The translations under genes and the position numbers were made by a program. From contig NZ_AP025732.1 in NCBI RefSeq assembly GCF_023734775.1, positions 5,888,501-5,952,500 of the forward strand: a stretch of DNA of 64,000 nucleotides. Reading direction: 5' to 3'. The notes beneath the pieces are model-generated. The model had not been told where the DNA came from and did no database searches. It saw nothing but the letters and a program-made list of their open reading frames with translations. The stretch is from Nostoc cf. commune SO-36 (GTDB lineage Bacteria > Cyanobacteriota > Cyanobacteriia > Cyanobacteriales > Nostocaceae). Shown here in pieces: positions 34,853 through 43,941 of this stretch (its first letter is position 1; each line of letters starts with the position of its first letter).

Positions 34853-35949
34853 GCTCATCTCCCGACTGAAGTACGAGAGATTTCACTTTTTTGATCGCAA
34901 TACTAAAAAATTACTGCAAATAGTCGAGGAAGAACTTTACACTCGTTCTATCTGCCACTACCACGTTCGCCACTGTCAGTTACTAACATTGTTATCTCAA
35001 CCAAAAAATATTGAATCAGCTTTTCTTCAATCGAAAATGGCAGTCAGCAAGCCGCCGTCTGTTCTTAGAGATTTGGAAAGTTTGCAATGCACTGGCTTTT
35101 TTTTTAAGGGAGACTACTTTTTCCTTCACTCCCTTAAATCCAGGCGGAGTTATCGTATCCGAATAGTATTGAACCTAAAGTGATTCTTAACTAAACAGGA
35201 TATATTGGCATCTACTAGCTTTATTGCTGTAATAAACAGTTAAAAACTGATTTAGATGGTTGGTGTACGAATCAAGCAAGTGTAAATAAACTGTTGTTGG
35301 GTTCAGTAAGAATTTTGAGAGAACTTAGTCAACTTCGATTGAAACCGATTAGTTCCCTACCTCGTTCGGAGAAGCAATCTAGATTATTTAGCAGCGAATG
35401 CTAGTAAAAAAGTTAAGCAATAAGCAAATTCTGTATAATGTTTAACTTTTCTTACACTTAGTATGCCCAAGTTAAGTTCACAATCTATCCAAAAAAATAA
35501 ACTATTTTATAAATTTGCAAAATTAGTTTTAATAATTTTAACTAGCAATAAATTTTTAGATTCACATCTGTAATTAGCACTGATATTTAAAAATAAATAA
35601 CTAAAAACGTCTCGTGTTTATACGATATTTCATTTGTAAGTACGAAACGTTTTATTATAAGTTGAAGTTAGTATGCTTACGTGGATGCACTACTGGTGCA
35701 ATAAGTAGGTAGGCATGATTAAATATAAGATGTCATTGCGAGTGAAGCGAAGCAATCGCAAAGTCTCTGGGATTGCTTCGCTTCACTCGCAATGATGGAA
35801 AATATTATATTTATTTACGCCCATTTACTTACGCTTGGCTTTGTGAAAAATATTAGGTTGGGTTGAGCAATAGCGAAATCCAACCTACACCACTTTTAGC
35901 TTTTACCCTTAACCCAAGCGTATTGCCTCATAACTAATGCTATATGTCA
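34853..35949. other. Decayed or unassigned region with coding-like fragments and MITE
   Basis: From the tsaE stop to about 35183 the frame reads FKLISRLKYERFHFFDRN through to SLKSRRSYRIRIVLNLK with no stop and no recognised family. Around 35213-35404 another frame reads DLDGWCTNQASVNKLLLGSV followed by RILRELSQLRLKPISSLP and stops at TAG. They may be pieces of a lost gene. The 130-bp MITE occupies 35702-35831. The remainder is AT-rich. Confidence 0.35.
35702..35831 (+). mobile_element. 130-bp MITE, copy 1
   Basis: Starts TAAGTAGGTAGGCATGATTA and ends ATTTACGCCCATTTACTTA, imperfect terminal inverted repeats. The centre is a long stem (CATTGCGAGTGAAGCGAAGC and its inverse) around AATCGCAAAGTCTCTGGGATT. 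Copy 2 at 50701-50830 is the same length and in the opposite orientation, with the central loop also reversed. It has no coding capacity. Confidence 0.85.
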
Positions 35950-37125
35950 TTAGTTATCTTTAATAAAGGAGGCGATCGCCTTTTTTATCGGAGAACCAGA
36001 GTCGTCTCTGGTATAGTACGTCAGACCTCGCTCAATAAATGCAGAGGTAGTATCTATTAACTGCTGAACAATCTCAAAATTAGCGTTATCTATTTCTTCA
36101 GTGATTTTTTCATTTGTAAATTTGTTTTTTCGATCTTCTGGAGGTAATACAATGCGAGGATCTTTATAAGTCTCTTTTGGTTTAGGTTTAAATGTCTCAT
36201 TTAAGTCAAACTGAAGACGTAAATAACGTTTAGACTCATAGCCACCCATGATTTGCCGACAAATCGTACTATCAATCTCAGATGACGGTTCCATAAAAAT
36301 ATTAGTAAGATTTTGAACCCAATCTAAGCCTCTCCAATTGCTTATTTGTTCATATTTATATGGTTCACCAGTTTGACCTGTGCCAATAGAAAGGATAGAA
36401 ATATCTTCCAGTCGGAGATTATCCAGTTTATATTTTTGCTTGATTGTTGGAGAGACTGAAGACTGACTAACCCTCATAACTAAACTTAAAGCTGCCAGAG
36501 ATGGGTTATTAGCAGAAACTCCGCCATCAATGTGAGGGAATTCCCAATCACCAAATTTTTCTTTATCTACAGGTTCCAATTTATATGGTGGAAAAAAAGT
36601 AGGTGCTGAAGCAGAAGCGGTACATATCTGCCATAAATAACAGTCATCGTACCATCTGTCTCCTAAATCGGGATGACAATTTGTAAAAAAGGTTGTGTTG
36701 CGATATAGCGTATCGTAAGCAAGAATCAAAATAATAGGTTTTTCAATATCCTTTATTCTTATAGATTTATAAGCATCTTTGAGGACGCTAATAATTCCAT
36801 CATGAGAATATCTAGATGCTGAGAAGACATCAAGAATTGGTTTAATGAAGGAAGGAAAGTTTTTATAGCGCTCTTTTCTAGCTGTCGGAAATATATCTTT
36901 ACCCCGATTTTGATACATTTTAATTAGTTGATCGCTCGTACTTCCTACAGCAATCCCTCCTGTTAGGATTGAACCAGTAGAAGTGCCAGCAATTAGGTCA
37001 AAGTATTCGTGTAAAAACTCTCCTTTCCCCTGATTTCTAATTTCTTGTTCTACTTGTTGAAGTATTCGTGCTGCAACGACTCCACGAATGCCACCACCAT
37101 CTAAAGCTAAAATTTTGAAGGACAT
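35950..37125 (-). CDS. Patatin-like phospholipase
   Basis: 391 residues. Acyl hydrolase with a Ser-Asp dyad: oxyanion motif DGGGIRGVVAARIL near 8-21, nucleophile elbow IAGTSTGSILTGG near 46-58 and the catalytic Asp in HIDGGVSANNPS near 198-209. The CASASAPTFFPP stretch near 169 is also typical. These enzymes deacylate membrane lipids. Family members also act as anti-phage effectors in CBASS, but no cyclase gene is beside it, so a housekeeping or lipid-turnover role is equally possible. No signal peptide. Monocistronic. Confidence 0.88.
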   Translation of the reverse strand: MSFKILALDGGGIRGVVAARILQQVEQEIRNQGKGEFLHEYFDLIAGTSTGSILTGGIAVGSTSDQLIKMYQNRGKDIFPTARKERYKNFPSFIKPILDVFSASRYSHDGIISVLKDAYKSIRIKDIEKPIILILAYDTLYRNTTFFTNCHPDLGDRWYDDCYLWQICTASASAPTFFPPYKLEPVDKEKFGDWEFPHIDGGVSANNPSLAALSLVMRVSQSSVSPTIKQKYKLDNLRLEDISILSIGTGQTGEPYKYEQISNWRGLDWVQNLTNIFMEPSSEIDSTICRQIMGGYESKRYLRLQFDLNETFKPKPKETYKDPRIVLPPEDRKNKFTNEKITEEIDNANFEIVQQLIDTTSAFIERGLTYYTRDDSGSPIKKAIASFIKDN

Positions 37126-37799
37126 AGCAATTCTCTTTGATTATTTCTATGGTTATCTTTCTGGGTACAAGCATCATGGAATGCATTGCAATACGGTTCC
37201 ATTAGCTTGTTTACTCTTATCCTGGTGGAAGATACCTAAGTTTTCACGAACTGCCTTTTCTGTGAGAGGCTTCCGCCAACGCGCAGCATCTCGTTAGAGA
37301 AGGAAGTCAAGCAGGGAAAAACAATAAATAGGTAATCTTATAACGGGAAGAGAGTAGTTATTGAAGATTTGACTTGAAACACTTACAAATAAATTCAGGG
37401 TTTCAAGTTGCAATTCCTGATACAGAAACAAGTCAATACTCTTTGGTTAAGAGGGAATGGCACTAAAAAAAGGCGAAAAGCTTATGTAGCCTCGTTCCCT
37501 GTCTGAAGACTGGAAATGTATTCTAAGAGGCTCTGCCTCCTCTTTCTTGACCAGAGGCGGAGCCTGCCAGAATGCGTTCCCAGCCTCCAAGCTGGGAACG
37601 AGGCAACGCGAAACTTTGGACTTATCTTAGTGCTATTCGATTAAAAGGCTAAAAGAGGAAAAACAAGGATTTTCGCCTTTTAGCTTTAACCAAATCGCAT
37701 TGGTCTAGTCTGACTCTGGATAGATGAAAATCTTGCCAGTTCAAGTATGGCTTTGATGTATAGTTATTCGTCTACTACGTAAGCTTAAATAAATATTTG
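37126..37799. other. Intergenic region with inverted-repeat element
   Basis: 674 bp without a supported gene. GCTTCCGCCAACGCGCAGCA followed by TCTCGTTAGAG at about 37270-37300 is a fragment of the common Nostoc coding-region repeat. The GCCTCGTTCCC element is at 37489-37604. TTTGGTTAA and AAGGCGAAAA sequences flank it in inverse orientation (about 37442-37480 and 37667-37695). Confidence 0.45.
37489..37604. repeat. Inverted-repeat element with GCCTCGTTCCC ends
   Basis: GCCTCGTTCCC at 37489-37499 is matched by GGGAACGAGGC at 37594-37604. The interior has further inverse pairs (AGAGGCTCTGCCTCCTCT near 37526-37545). 116 bp, no coding frame; a well-populated class of cyanobacterial intergenic repeat. 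Confidence 0.65.
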
Positions 37800-39131
37800 C
37801 TACAAGAAAGTTAAAGCTTGACCCCGCACTTGCGTATTTACCTGGCTTTTGTCATAAACTATTTCACCGCCGACAATGGTGGTTTTAGCCCAACCAGTGA
37901 GGTTCCAGCCTTCAAAGGGACTCCAATGGCATTTGGTTAAAAGTTCTTCGCGCCGTACTGGACGGTATGTGTTTAAATCCACAAGCACTAAATCGGCATC
38001 ATAACCAGGTGCGATCGCTCCTTTATTCGGAATACCATAAGCCACAGCTACAGCTTTAGACATCCAGTTCACAACTTCAGCTACAGTACACTTTCCTTGC
38101 ATCGCCGCAGTTAACATCAAAGCTAGAGAAGTTTCTACCCCAGGCATTCCCGAAGGAGTATTGGGGTATTCTTGAGCTTTTTCTTCTAAGGTGTGCGGCG
38201 CGTGATCTGTAGCGATGAAATCAATCACGCCATCGCGTAAAGCTTGCCAGAGAACTTCGTTATCGTGGGGCGATCGCAAAGGTGGATTCATTTGTGCTAA
38301 TGTGCCAATTGTTTCATAAGCACTAGTATTTAACAACAAATGCTGTGGTGTAACCTCAGCTGTCACCCAGCTAGGTTTCTCTTGACGCAGCAACTCTGCT
38401 TCTTCGGCAGTTGACAGATGCAGAATATGCAAACGACGTTGATATTTTTGAGAAAGTTTTAATGCTAATTGGGTTGCAAGCAATGCCGCTTGATTATCTT
38501 GAATTTGCGAGTGAACGGCTGGATCGTGAATGTTGGCAAATTCTTGGCGGCGTTGGTTGATTCTAGCTTGGTCTTCGGCATGAACGGCGATCAAGCGATC
38601 GCCTTTAGCAAATATCGCCTCCAATGCAGTTTCGCCATCAATTAGCAGTTGGCCATGCATCGACCCCATGAAAATCTTAATTCCCGGTGTTGGCTTTGCT
38701 AAAAGCAAATCTGGTAAATTCTCTGCTGTTGCCCCAATAAAAAAGCCATAATTAACCAACGACTTGTGTGAGGCACGTTCTAGCTTGTCGTCTAAAGCCT
38801 GCTGTGTCGTTGTCAGGGGGCGCGTATTGGGCATTTCTAAAAAAGAAGTGACTCCGCCTTTAGCACAGGCACAGCTGGCGGTGAATAAATCTTCCTTGTG
38901 TTCTAGTCCAGGTTCCCGGAAATGCACCTGCGGATCAATAACTCCTGGCAACAAAGTCAAGCCTTCTGCGTCAATTTCAGTGGCTAGTGCCGTTGGCGAT
39001 ATTTCTGGTGCAACTTCGACTATTTGGCGATCGCGCGTCAACACATCCCCAATCATCAGTTCACCATTGGGTAAGATTATACGAGCGCGGCGAATCAGTA
39101 AAGTTTTTGGAGATGACATAGGGATAACCAA
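37800..39131 (-). CDS. pyrC: Dihydroorotase
   Basis: 443 residues, class I (PyrC/AllB-type amidohydrolase). Cyclises carbamoyl-aspartate to dihydroorotate in pyrimidine synthesis. Zn ligands: DPQVHFREPGLEHKED near 67-82, HILHLSTAEE near 235 and DFIATDHAPHTLEEK near 308-322, with GPLRSPHDN-like NPPLRSPHDN near 285. GMPGVETSLALML near 332 is also typical. Start: ATG at 39129-39131 or the next ATG (MSSPKTLLIRRARI). Monocistronic; the upstream gap is repeat-poor. Confidence 0.92.
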   Translation of the reverse strand: MVIPMSSPKTLLIRRARIILPNGELMIGDVLTRDRQIVEVAPEISPTALATEIDAEGLTLLPGVIDPQVHFREPGLEHKEDLFTASCACAKGGVTSFLEMPNTRPLTTTQQALDDKLERASHKSLVNYGFFIGATAENLPDLLLAKPTPGIKIFMGSMHGQLLIDGETALEAIFAKGDRLIAVHAEDQARINQRRQEFANIHDPAVHSQIQDNQAALLATQLALKLSQKYQRRLHILHLSTAEEAELLRQEKPSWVTAEVTPQHLLLNTSAYETIGTLAQMNPPLRSPHDNEVLWQALRDGVIDFIATDHAPHTLEEKAQEYPNTPSGMPGVETSLALMLTAAMQGKCTVAEVVNWMSKAVAVAYGIPNKGAIAPGYDADLVLVDLNTYRPVRREELLTKCHWSPFEGWNLTGWAKTTIVGGEIVYDKSQVNTQVRGQALTFL

Positions 39132-39538
39132 GTTCTGATAGAGGACTATGTATTACAAGTAACCATGCTTTTAGGTTAAACTTATTCGCGATCAGAGTAA
39201 CCAATTTTTTTTTGCCGTGCCTTAAAAAAAAGTTTATTTTTATTTTATGAAGAACCCCGCCAATCAATTTTGGATTTTAGTTCTAGCACAACTTGGATTT
39301 AGGATTGATCTTATCCTAAAAGGGATTCAGCCTGTTCATTTGAGATCGATTTCGCCCGCCAGAGGCGAGTCATGACCCAGAATAAACATCTTAAGCCAAA
39401 ATCTAAAATCTATAATCTAAAATTGGTAGTCAAGATGCAAACATGACTAAGAAATTAAAATTTTCTCGTTAAGATTAACAGATAAAGTCTCACTAGGTGG
39501 GTTGATTACCTACATATTTTGTTAAATTAAGTAATTTC
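39132..39538. other. Divergent intergenic region, nothing recognised
   Basis: About 400 bp between pyrC (-) and lepB (+), with an A/T homopolymer stretch near 39205-39247. Promoters for both genes must lie here; none assigned. Confidence 0.35.
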
Positions 39539-40180
39539 ATGCAAAATCAAGTGCCTGATAACAACTCTAGTCAACAACCCGATAATTCTTGGATCGCAGA
39601 GCTAGGTAGAACAATTGTATTGAGCATTGTTCTCGCTCTGGGAATTCGCACCTTTGTTGCTGAAGCACGCTGGATTCCTTCTGGATCAATGGAACCTACT
39701 CTGCATGGTACGCCTAACCAGTGGGAGGCAGATAAAATAATTGTCGATAAATTGAAGTATAAATTTACCGACCCACAACGGGGAGACATCGTAGTATTTT
39801 CACCTACTAAAGAGCTACAAAAAGAACAATACCAGGACGCTTTTATTAAGCGTATTATTGCTTTACCTGGAGAAAAAATACAACTTAAGGATGGCAAAGT
39901 CTATATCAATAACAAACCCCTCCCAGAAGCCAATTACCTTAGTTCTGGGCAAAGTACAGTCATTGATGTTTGCCAATCAGGGCCACAACCACCTTTTTTA
40001 GCAAAACCCCAGACTATACCACCCGATTCATATTTAGTACTAGGTGATAATCGTAACAGTAGTTACGATAGCCGTTGTTGGGGCGTCGTCCCCCGCCAAA
40101 ATATTATTGGACGTGCTGTAGTTCGCTTCTGGCCCCTAAATCATGTGGGCGGAATTGATAAGTCGCCAGTATATCCGTAA
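39539..40180 (+). CDS. lepB: Signal peptidase I
   Basis: 213 residues. One N-terminal membrane helix (TIVLSIVLALGIRTFVAEA, about 25-43), then the catalytic domain on the outer side of the membrane: IPSGSMEPTL near 47-56 with the catalytic Ser, GDIVVFSP near 80, AFIKRIIALPGEKIQLKDGKV-type box (RIIALPGE near 104) with the catalytic Lys, and GDNRNSSYDSRCWG near 168-181. Cleaves signal peptides of Sec/Tat exports. Single transcription unit. Confidence 0.94.
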   Translation: MQNQVPDNNSSQQPDNSWIAELGRTIVLSIVLALGIRTFVAEARWIPSGSMEPTLHGTPNQWEADKIIVDKLKYKFTDPQRGDIVVFSPTKELQKEQYQDAFIKRIIALPGEKIQLKDGKVYINNKPLPEANYLSSGQSTVIDVCQSGPQPPFLAKPQTIPPDSYLVLGDNRNSSYDSRCWGVVPRQNIIGRAVVRFWPLNHVGGIDKSPVYP

Positions 40181-40365
40181 GTTAAGAATATTAATCAAGT
40201 TGAAGAAGGATTCAGAATCTAGAATTCAGAAAAGAAAGTGAGGGATTGCTAAATTACCAATTTTTAATCCAAAATCCGTCTTGAAAAGTGACGCTGCTGC
40301 TGCGTTAACAAATCGCCGCAAGCCGACTTCAGAGCTTTTCGCAAAATCTAAAATCCAGAATTGCT

Positions 40366-41154
40366 ATGATGCCTTACTTAGCAAAAATTTTACTGTATCC
40401 AGTTAAGTCTCTAGATAGTGTTGAAGTTGAGAACGCTAGAGTTCTTGCTAGTGGGGCACTACAGCATGACCGCGAGTTTGCCATTGTTGACGAACAGGGT
40501 AGATTTGTCAATGGCAAGCGTCATGCTAAAATCCATTCACTAAGGGCGCAATTTGCACTCTTAAATAGAACTATCTCGTTGCAAATCCCAGATAGCGACT
40601 TCCAAAAAATTTTTCATCTAGATGAGGAACGGCAAGGATTAGAAGCAACTTTGAGTGACTTTTTTGGGTTTGCTGTCACATTAAAGCAAAACTCTCTGAT
40701 GGGTTTTCCTGACGATACACATTCACTTGGCCCAACGGTAATTAGTACGGCAACATTGGCAGAGGTCGCTTCTTGGTTTCCCGGTTTAAATGTAGATGAA
40801 ATGCGCCGTCGAATGCGTGCCAATATCGAAATTGATGGTGTACCAGCATTCTGGGAAGATCAACTATTTAGTAAACAAGGTGATTTAGTCTCCTTTCGAG
40901 TGGGAGATGTACACTTTTTTGGGGTTAACCCGTGTCAGCGTTGTATAGTCCCAACACGCGATTCTTATTTAGGGGAAGCTTATCCAAACTTCCAAAAAAT
41001 CTTTACAACTCAGCGACAAGCAACTCTACCAAATTGGGTTACTTCATCGCCTTTTAATCACTTTTACAGATTGAGTGTCAATACCCAATTGCCCCTATCC
41101 TCAGCCGGAAAAATTTTACAAATCGGGGATGAGGTTGACATAATTCAACAATAA
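40366..41154 (+). CDS. MOSC domain protein
   Basis: 262 residues. N-terminal beta-barrel (LAKILLYPVKSLDSVEVENA near 5-24, DREFAIVDEQGRFVNGK near 37) and a C-terminal MOSC domain containing the conserved Cys in VNPCQRCIVPTRD near 188. MOSC proteins handle molybdenum cofactor or sulphur; this two-domain form resembles mARC/YcbX proteins, without the ferredoxin part. The reaction is not known. Either of two adjacent ATGs can be the start. No operon partner. Confidence 0.86.
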   Translation: MMPYLAKILLYPVKSLDSVEVENARVLASGALQHDREFAIVDEQGRFVNGKRHAKIHSLRAQFALLNRTISLQIPDSDFQKIFHLDEERQGLEATLSDFFGFAVTLKQNSLMGFPDDTHSLGPTVISTATLAEVASWFPGLNVDEMRRRMRANIEIDGVPAFWEDQLFSKQGDLVSFRVGDVHFFGVNPCQRCIVPTRDSYLGEAYPNFQKIFTTQRQATLPNWVTSSPFNHFYRLSVNTQLPLSSAGKILQIGDEVDIIQQ

Positions 41155-41663
41155 AATTAACATTTATTTAAAATAAAAAATATTAAGTAAATTTTTTTTG
41201 ATTTTTTTGTTTTTACTGTGTCTTTGCATGACAATTTTAAAATTGTTGTATTTAAAAATAAGCTTTTGTGCAAGCCCAAAGCTTTTAAGACCGGAAAATG
41301 AAGGAATCAGCAATTAAAAATTAAATTTAGGATTAGGTGCTAATGGCGACCTGAATTTTAGAATGGCATACTGGAGCTTATCGATTAAATATCAGTTTAT
41401 CTAAGAACATCTGTTGGCATATTGCCAGAGAAAACTGAGCAAATTCAGGCGTGATCGGGTCTTTGCAAGGTATAGGCGATGTCTACGACAGACTACGCCT
41501 ACGTAAATTTGGAAAATTAGGCGTTGGAGGAACTCGCTTTTTAGTACCAAAAACATAAAAAATGTCATAAATAAAATGATAAATACCGTAATTATATTGA
41601 TATTAAGCGTAGCTGATATAGCTAGAATGCACCTAGAATATGCTGGGGAAGAATTAGACAACA
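41155..41663. other. Intergenic region with dispersed palindromic repeat
   Basis: 509 bp, AT-rich at the left. The only recognised element is the GCGATGTCTACGAC...TACGCCTACG repeat at 41476-41503. A minus-strand open frame over the right half has no family resemblance. Confidence 0.45.
41476..41503. repeat. Dispersed GCGATGTCTACGAC palindromic repeat, intergenic copy
   Basis: GCGATGTCTACGACAGACTA then CGCCTACG; matches 5083-5113 at all but a few bases and 59364-59393 in inverse. Confidence 0.65.
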
Positions 41664-42752
41664 ATGTTATCCAAAGTTCAGCCCGCCAGATTTATTAATC
41701 GCTTAGTTGGCAAAGTTTATGCCAAGATGCCCCTGAAGTATGTTCTGATTGTGCCCTTTATATTGCAAATTTGTGGGGCGGTTGGACTTGTGGGCTATCT
41801 TTCGTATCAAAATGGCCAAAAAGCGGTAAGAGAACTTGCTACGCAATTAGAAAATGAAATCTGCGATCGCATTGAACAGCATCTTGATCGCTATTTAACA
41901 ACCCCGAAACAAATCAATCAAATCAACTCAGATGCGATTGAGCTAGGTTTGCTTAACCTTTCCGATTTTAAAACCACCGGCAATTACTTTTGGAAGCAAA
42001 TGCAAGTTTTCAATGTTGGCTACAACAGCTTTGCCAATCCCAAAGGTGAATTTATCGGTGTTGAACGTTTAGATAATGGTAAGTTATTGATTAATGAAGT
42101 TAGCGAAAAGAATGGTATCGGTAAACTTTATGTTTATCCTACAGACAACCAAGGAAATCGCCGCCATTTTCAGGAAGTCAAAAATTACGATCCCCGCATA
42201 GAAGCTTGGTATGCAGATCCAGTCAAGATAGGTAAACCCGTCTGGAGTCAAATTTATCAATGGGAAGATAAACCAGAAATTTTATCCATATCTTCCAGCT
42301 ATCCTATTTACGATAAAAATCGCAAATTTGTTGGGGTAATTAGTGTTGATTTGCTCTTATCACAAATCGGCAACTTTTTAGCCAGCTTAAAAGTTAAAGA
42401 GTCGGGTAAAACTTTTATTTTAGAGCGTTCTGGGTTAATAGTGGCTTCTTCTACAAGCGAGCCACCATATACCATCATTAATGGTAAAGGTAAACGTCTA
42501 TCAGCATTAAATAGTCAAAATCCTTTAATTAGACTCACAACACAGTCTTTGATCAAACGCTTTGGCAATCTTAAGCTGGTTGTAGAGAAGCAACAGCTAA
42601 GTTTTACTGCCGATGGAATGCGTTATTTTGTGCAGGTAAAAAGCTGGAATGATCAACTGGGTTTAGATTGGCTAATTGTGGCAGTGATTCCCGAAGGCGA
42701 ATTTATGGAGCAAATAAACGCCAACACCCACATCACTATTTTGCTGTGTATA
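41664..42752 (+). pseudogene. Hybrid sensor histidine kinase, sensor part (interrupted by IS630)
   Basis: 363 codons before the IS: a first membrane helix (YVLIVPFILQICGAVGLVGYL, about 27-47) and a double-Cache type periplasmic domain (ERLDNGKLLINEVSEKNG, GKPVWSQIYQWEDKPEIL, ISVDLLLSQIGNFLASL). The second membrane helix is cut after ITILLCI. The IS630 insertion (42753-43939) ends the frame artificially at 42890. Removing the IS and one TA restores CIVAFLVATRIGILTARWVIKP, then the HAMP region. The sensor half alone cannot signal; the ligand is unknown. Confidence 0.82.
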
Positions 42753-43939
42753 AGCTGTTGCGCTTATAATTTGCATATAATAGATATGAATATAACTTCA
42801 GGTACAGGTTGCTATGCCGGCTATTGGGTTTCTAAGCTTGGAACAAAAGCAGAATCTACAAAAATTCTTAAAACAGAGCGATCGCTCTGAGATGAGAGAG
42901 CGAGTTTTGATACTATTATTGATGAATGATGGTAGAACGCAAGAAGAAATAGCAGCATTAATCGGTTGTTCTCGTAGAACAGTAGCATATTGGTGCGTAC
43001 ATGGAGATCCAGATACGATAGAAAGCTTAGAAGACGGTAGAAGAAAAAGAGAATATAGAAAAGTTAATCAAGTTTATATAGATAAACTATTAGAGATAGT
43101 AGAAAAAGAACCAAGTGAGTTAGGTTATGAATTTGGTCGATGGACAGCAGAAAGATTATCAACATACCTAGAGAAAGAAACAGGATTAAAAATAAGCAGT
43201 TCTCAAGTAAGGAAGATATTAAAAAGAAAAAAGTATGTTTACCTTTGGGCAAAGTATAGTCTAGAGGACAGACAAAATGCAGAGAAAAGAAAAGAATTTA
43301 AAGAAAAGTTTCAAAATTATTTATCAATAGTAAAAGAGAACCCAAAGCTTTATCAGATATGGTTTTGGGATGAGAGTGGTTTTAGTTTACGAGTGTTAAG
43401 AAGGAAAACTTGGGGTAAAAAAGGAAAAAGAAAAAAAGTTACTGGGAAACGTAGTAGAGGTCGAGTAAACATGATGGGAGGTTTAAGGCTATCTGATAAA
43501 AAGCGGATATGTTATTTTGTTGAAAGAGGAAATTCAGAAACTTTTTATGAGCAGCTCAAACAACTACACGAATTTGTACTAAAAGAATGGTTGTCTTTAG
43601 GGAATAGTCAAGAATGCTTTCACGAACATGGTCCAAAAATAATTATATTTTTAGATAATGCAAGTTACCATAAACGTAAAGATATATGCACCCAAATAGA
43701 AAAGAATCTACCGAATATTATTCTTGAATATCTCTCTGCTTATAGCCCTGACTTTAATCTAATTGAATTAGTTTGGCATTCATGTAAAGAATATATAGCT
43801 CATCGACTATTTCAATCAGTATGTGAACTAAAATCTACGTTAAATAAACTCTTAAATGATGGAGAGCTTATTATTAAATGGGGAAGAAAAATAAAAAATA
43901 AGGGAAATGCTGTTTGTGCAAATTAAAAGCACAACAGCT
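42753..43939 (+). mobile_element. IS630-family insertion sequence (1187 bp)
   Basis: Inverted ends AGCTGTTG[C/T]GCTT[A/T]TAATTTGCA (about 23 bp, few mismatches) at 42753 and ending at 43939; flanked by TA at 42751-42752 and 43940-43941, the IS630 target. It carries one uninterrupted transposase gene. It is inserted in the kinase gene in the second membrane helix, and the flanks join in frame without it. Confidence 0.9.
42814..43926 (+). CDS. IS630 family transposase
   Basis: 370 residues. N-terminal helix-turn-helix (RTQEEIAALIGCSRRTVAYW near 41-60; second winged helix SSQVRKILKRKKY near 128), then the DDE core: WFWDESGFSLR near 183, IIIFLDNASYHKR near 277 and YSPDFNLIELVWH near 309-321. All three acidic residues are present, the frame is intact, and the ends of the element are well preserved, so activity is plausible. 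It is codon-biased to A/T relative to neighbouring genes. The first codons overlap the broken kinase frame. Confidence 0.92.
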   Translation: MPAIGFLSLEQKQNLQKFLKQSDRSEMRERVLILLLMNDGRTQEEIAALIGCSRRTVAYWCVHGDPDTIESLEDGRRKREYRKVNQVYIDKLLEIVEKEPSELGYEFGRWTAERLSTYLEKETGLKISSSQVRKILKRKKYVYLWAKYSLEDRQNAEKRKEFKEKFQNYLSIVKENPKLYQIWFWDESGFSLRVLRRKTWGKKGKRKKVTGKRSRGRVNMMGGLRLSDKKRICYFVERGNSETFYEQLKQLHEFVLKEWLSLGNSQECFHEHGPKIIIFLDNASYHKRKDICTQIEKNLPNIILEYLSAYSPDFNLIELVWHSCKEYIAHRLFQSVCELKSTLNKLLNDGELIIKWGRKIKNKGNAVCAN

Positions 43940-43941
43940 TA

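Noticed and set aside
35950..37125. CBASS anti-phage system with patatin effector
   Set aside because: No nucleotidyltransferase (cyclase) or accessory gene is beside the patatin gene, so only a phospholipase is called.
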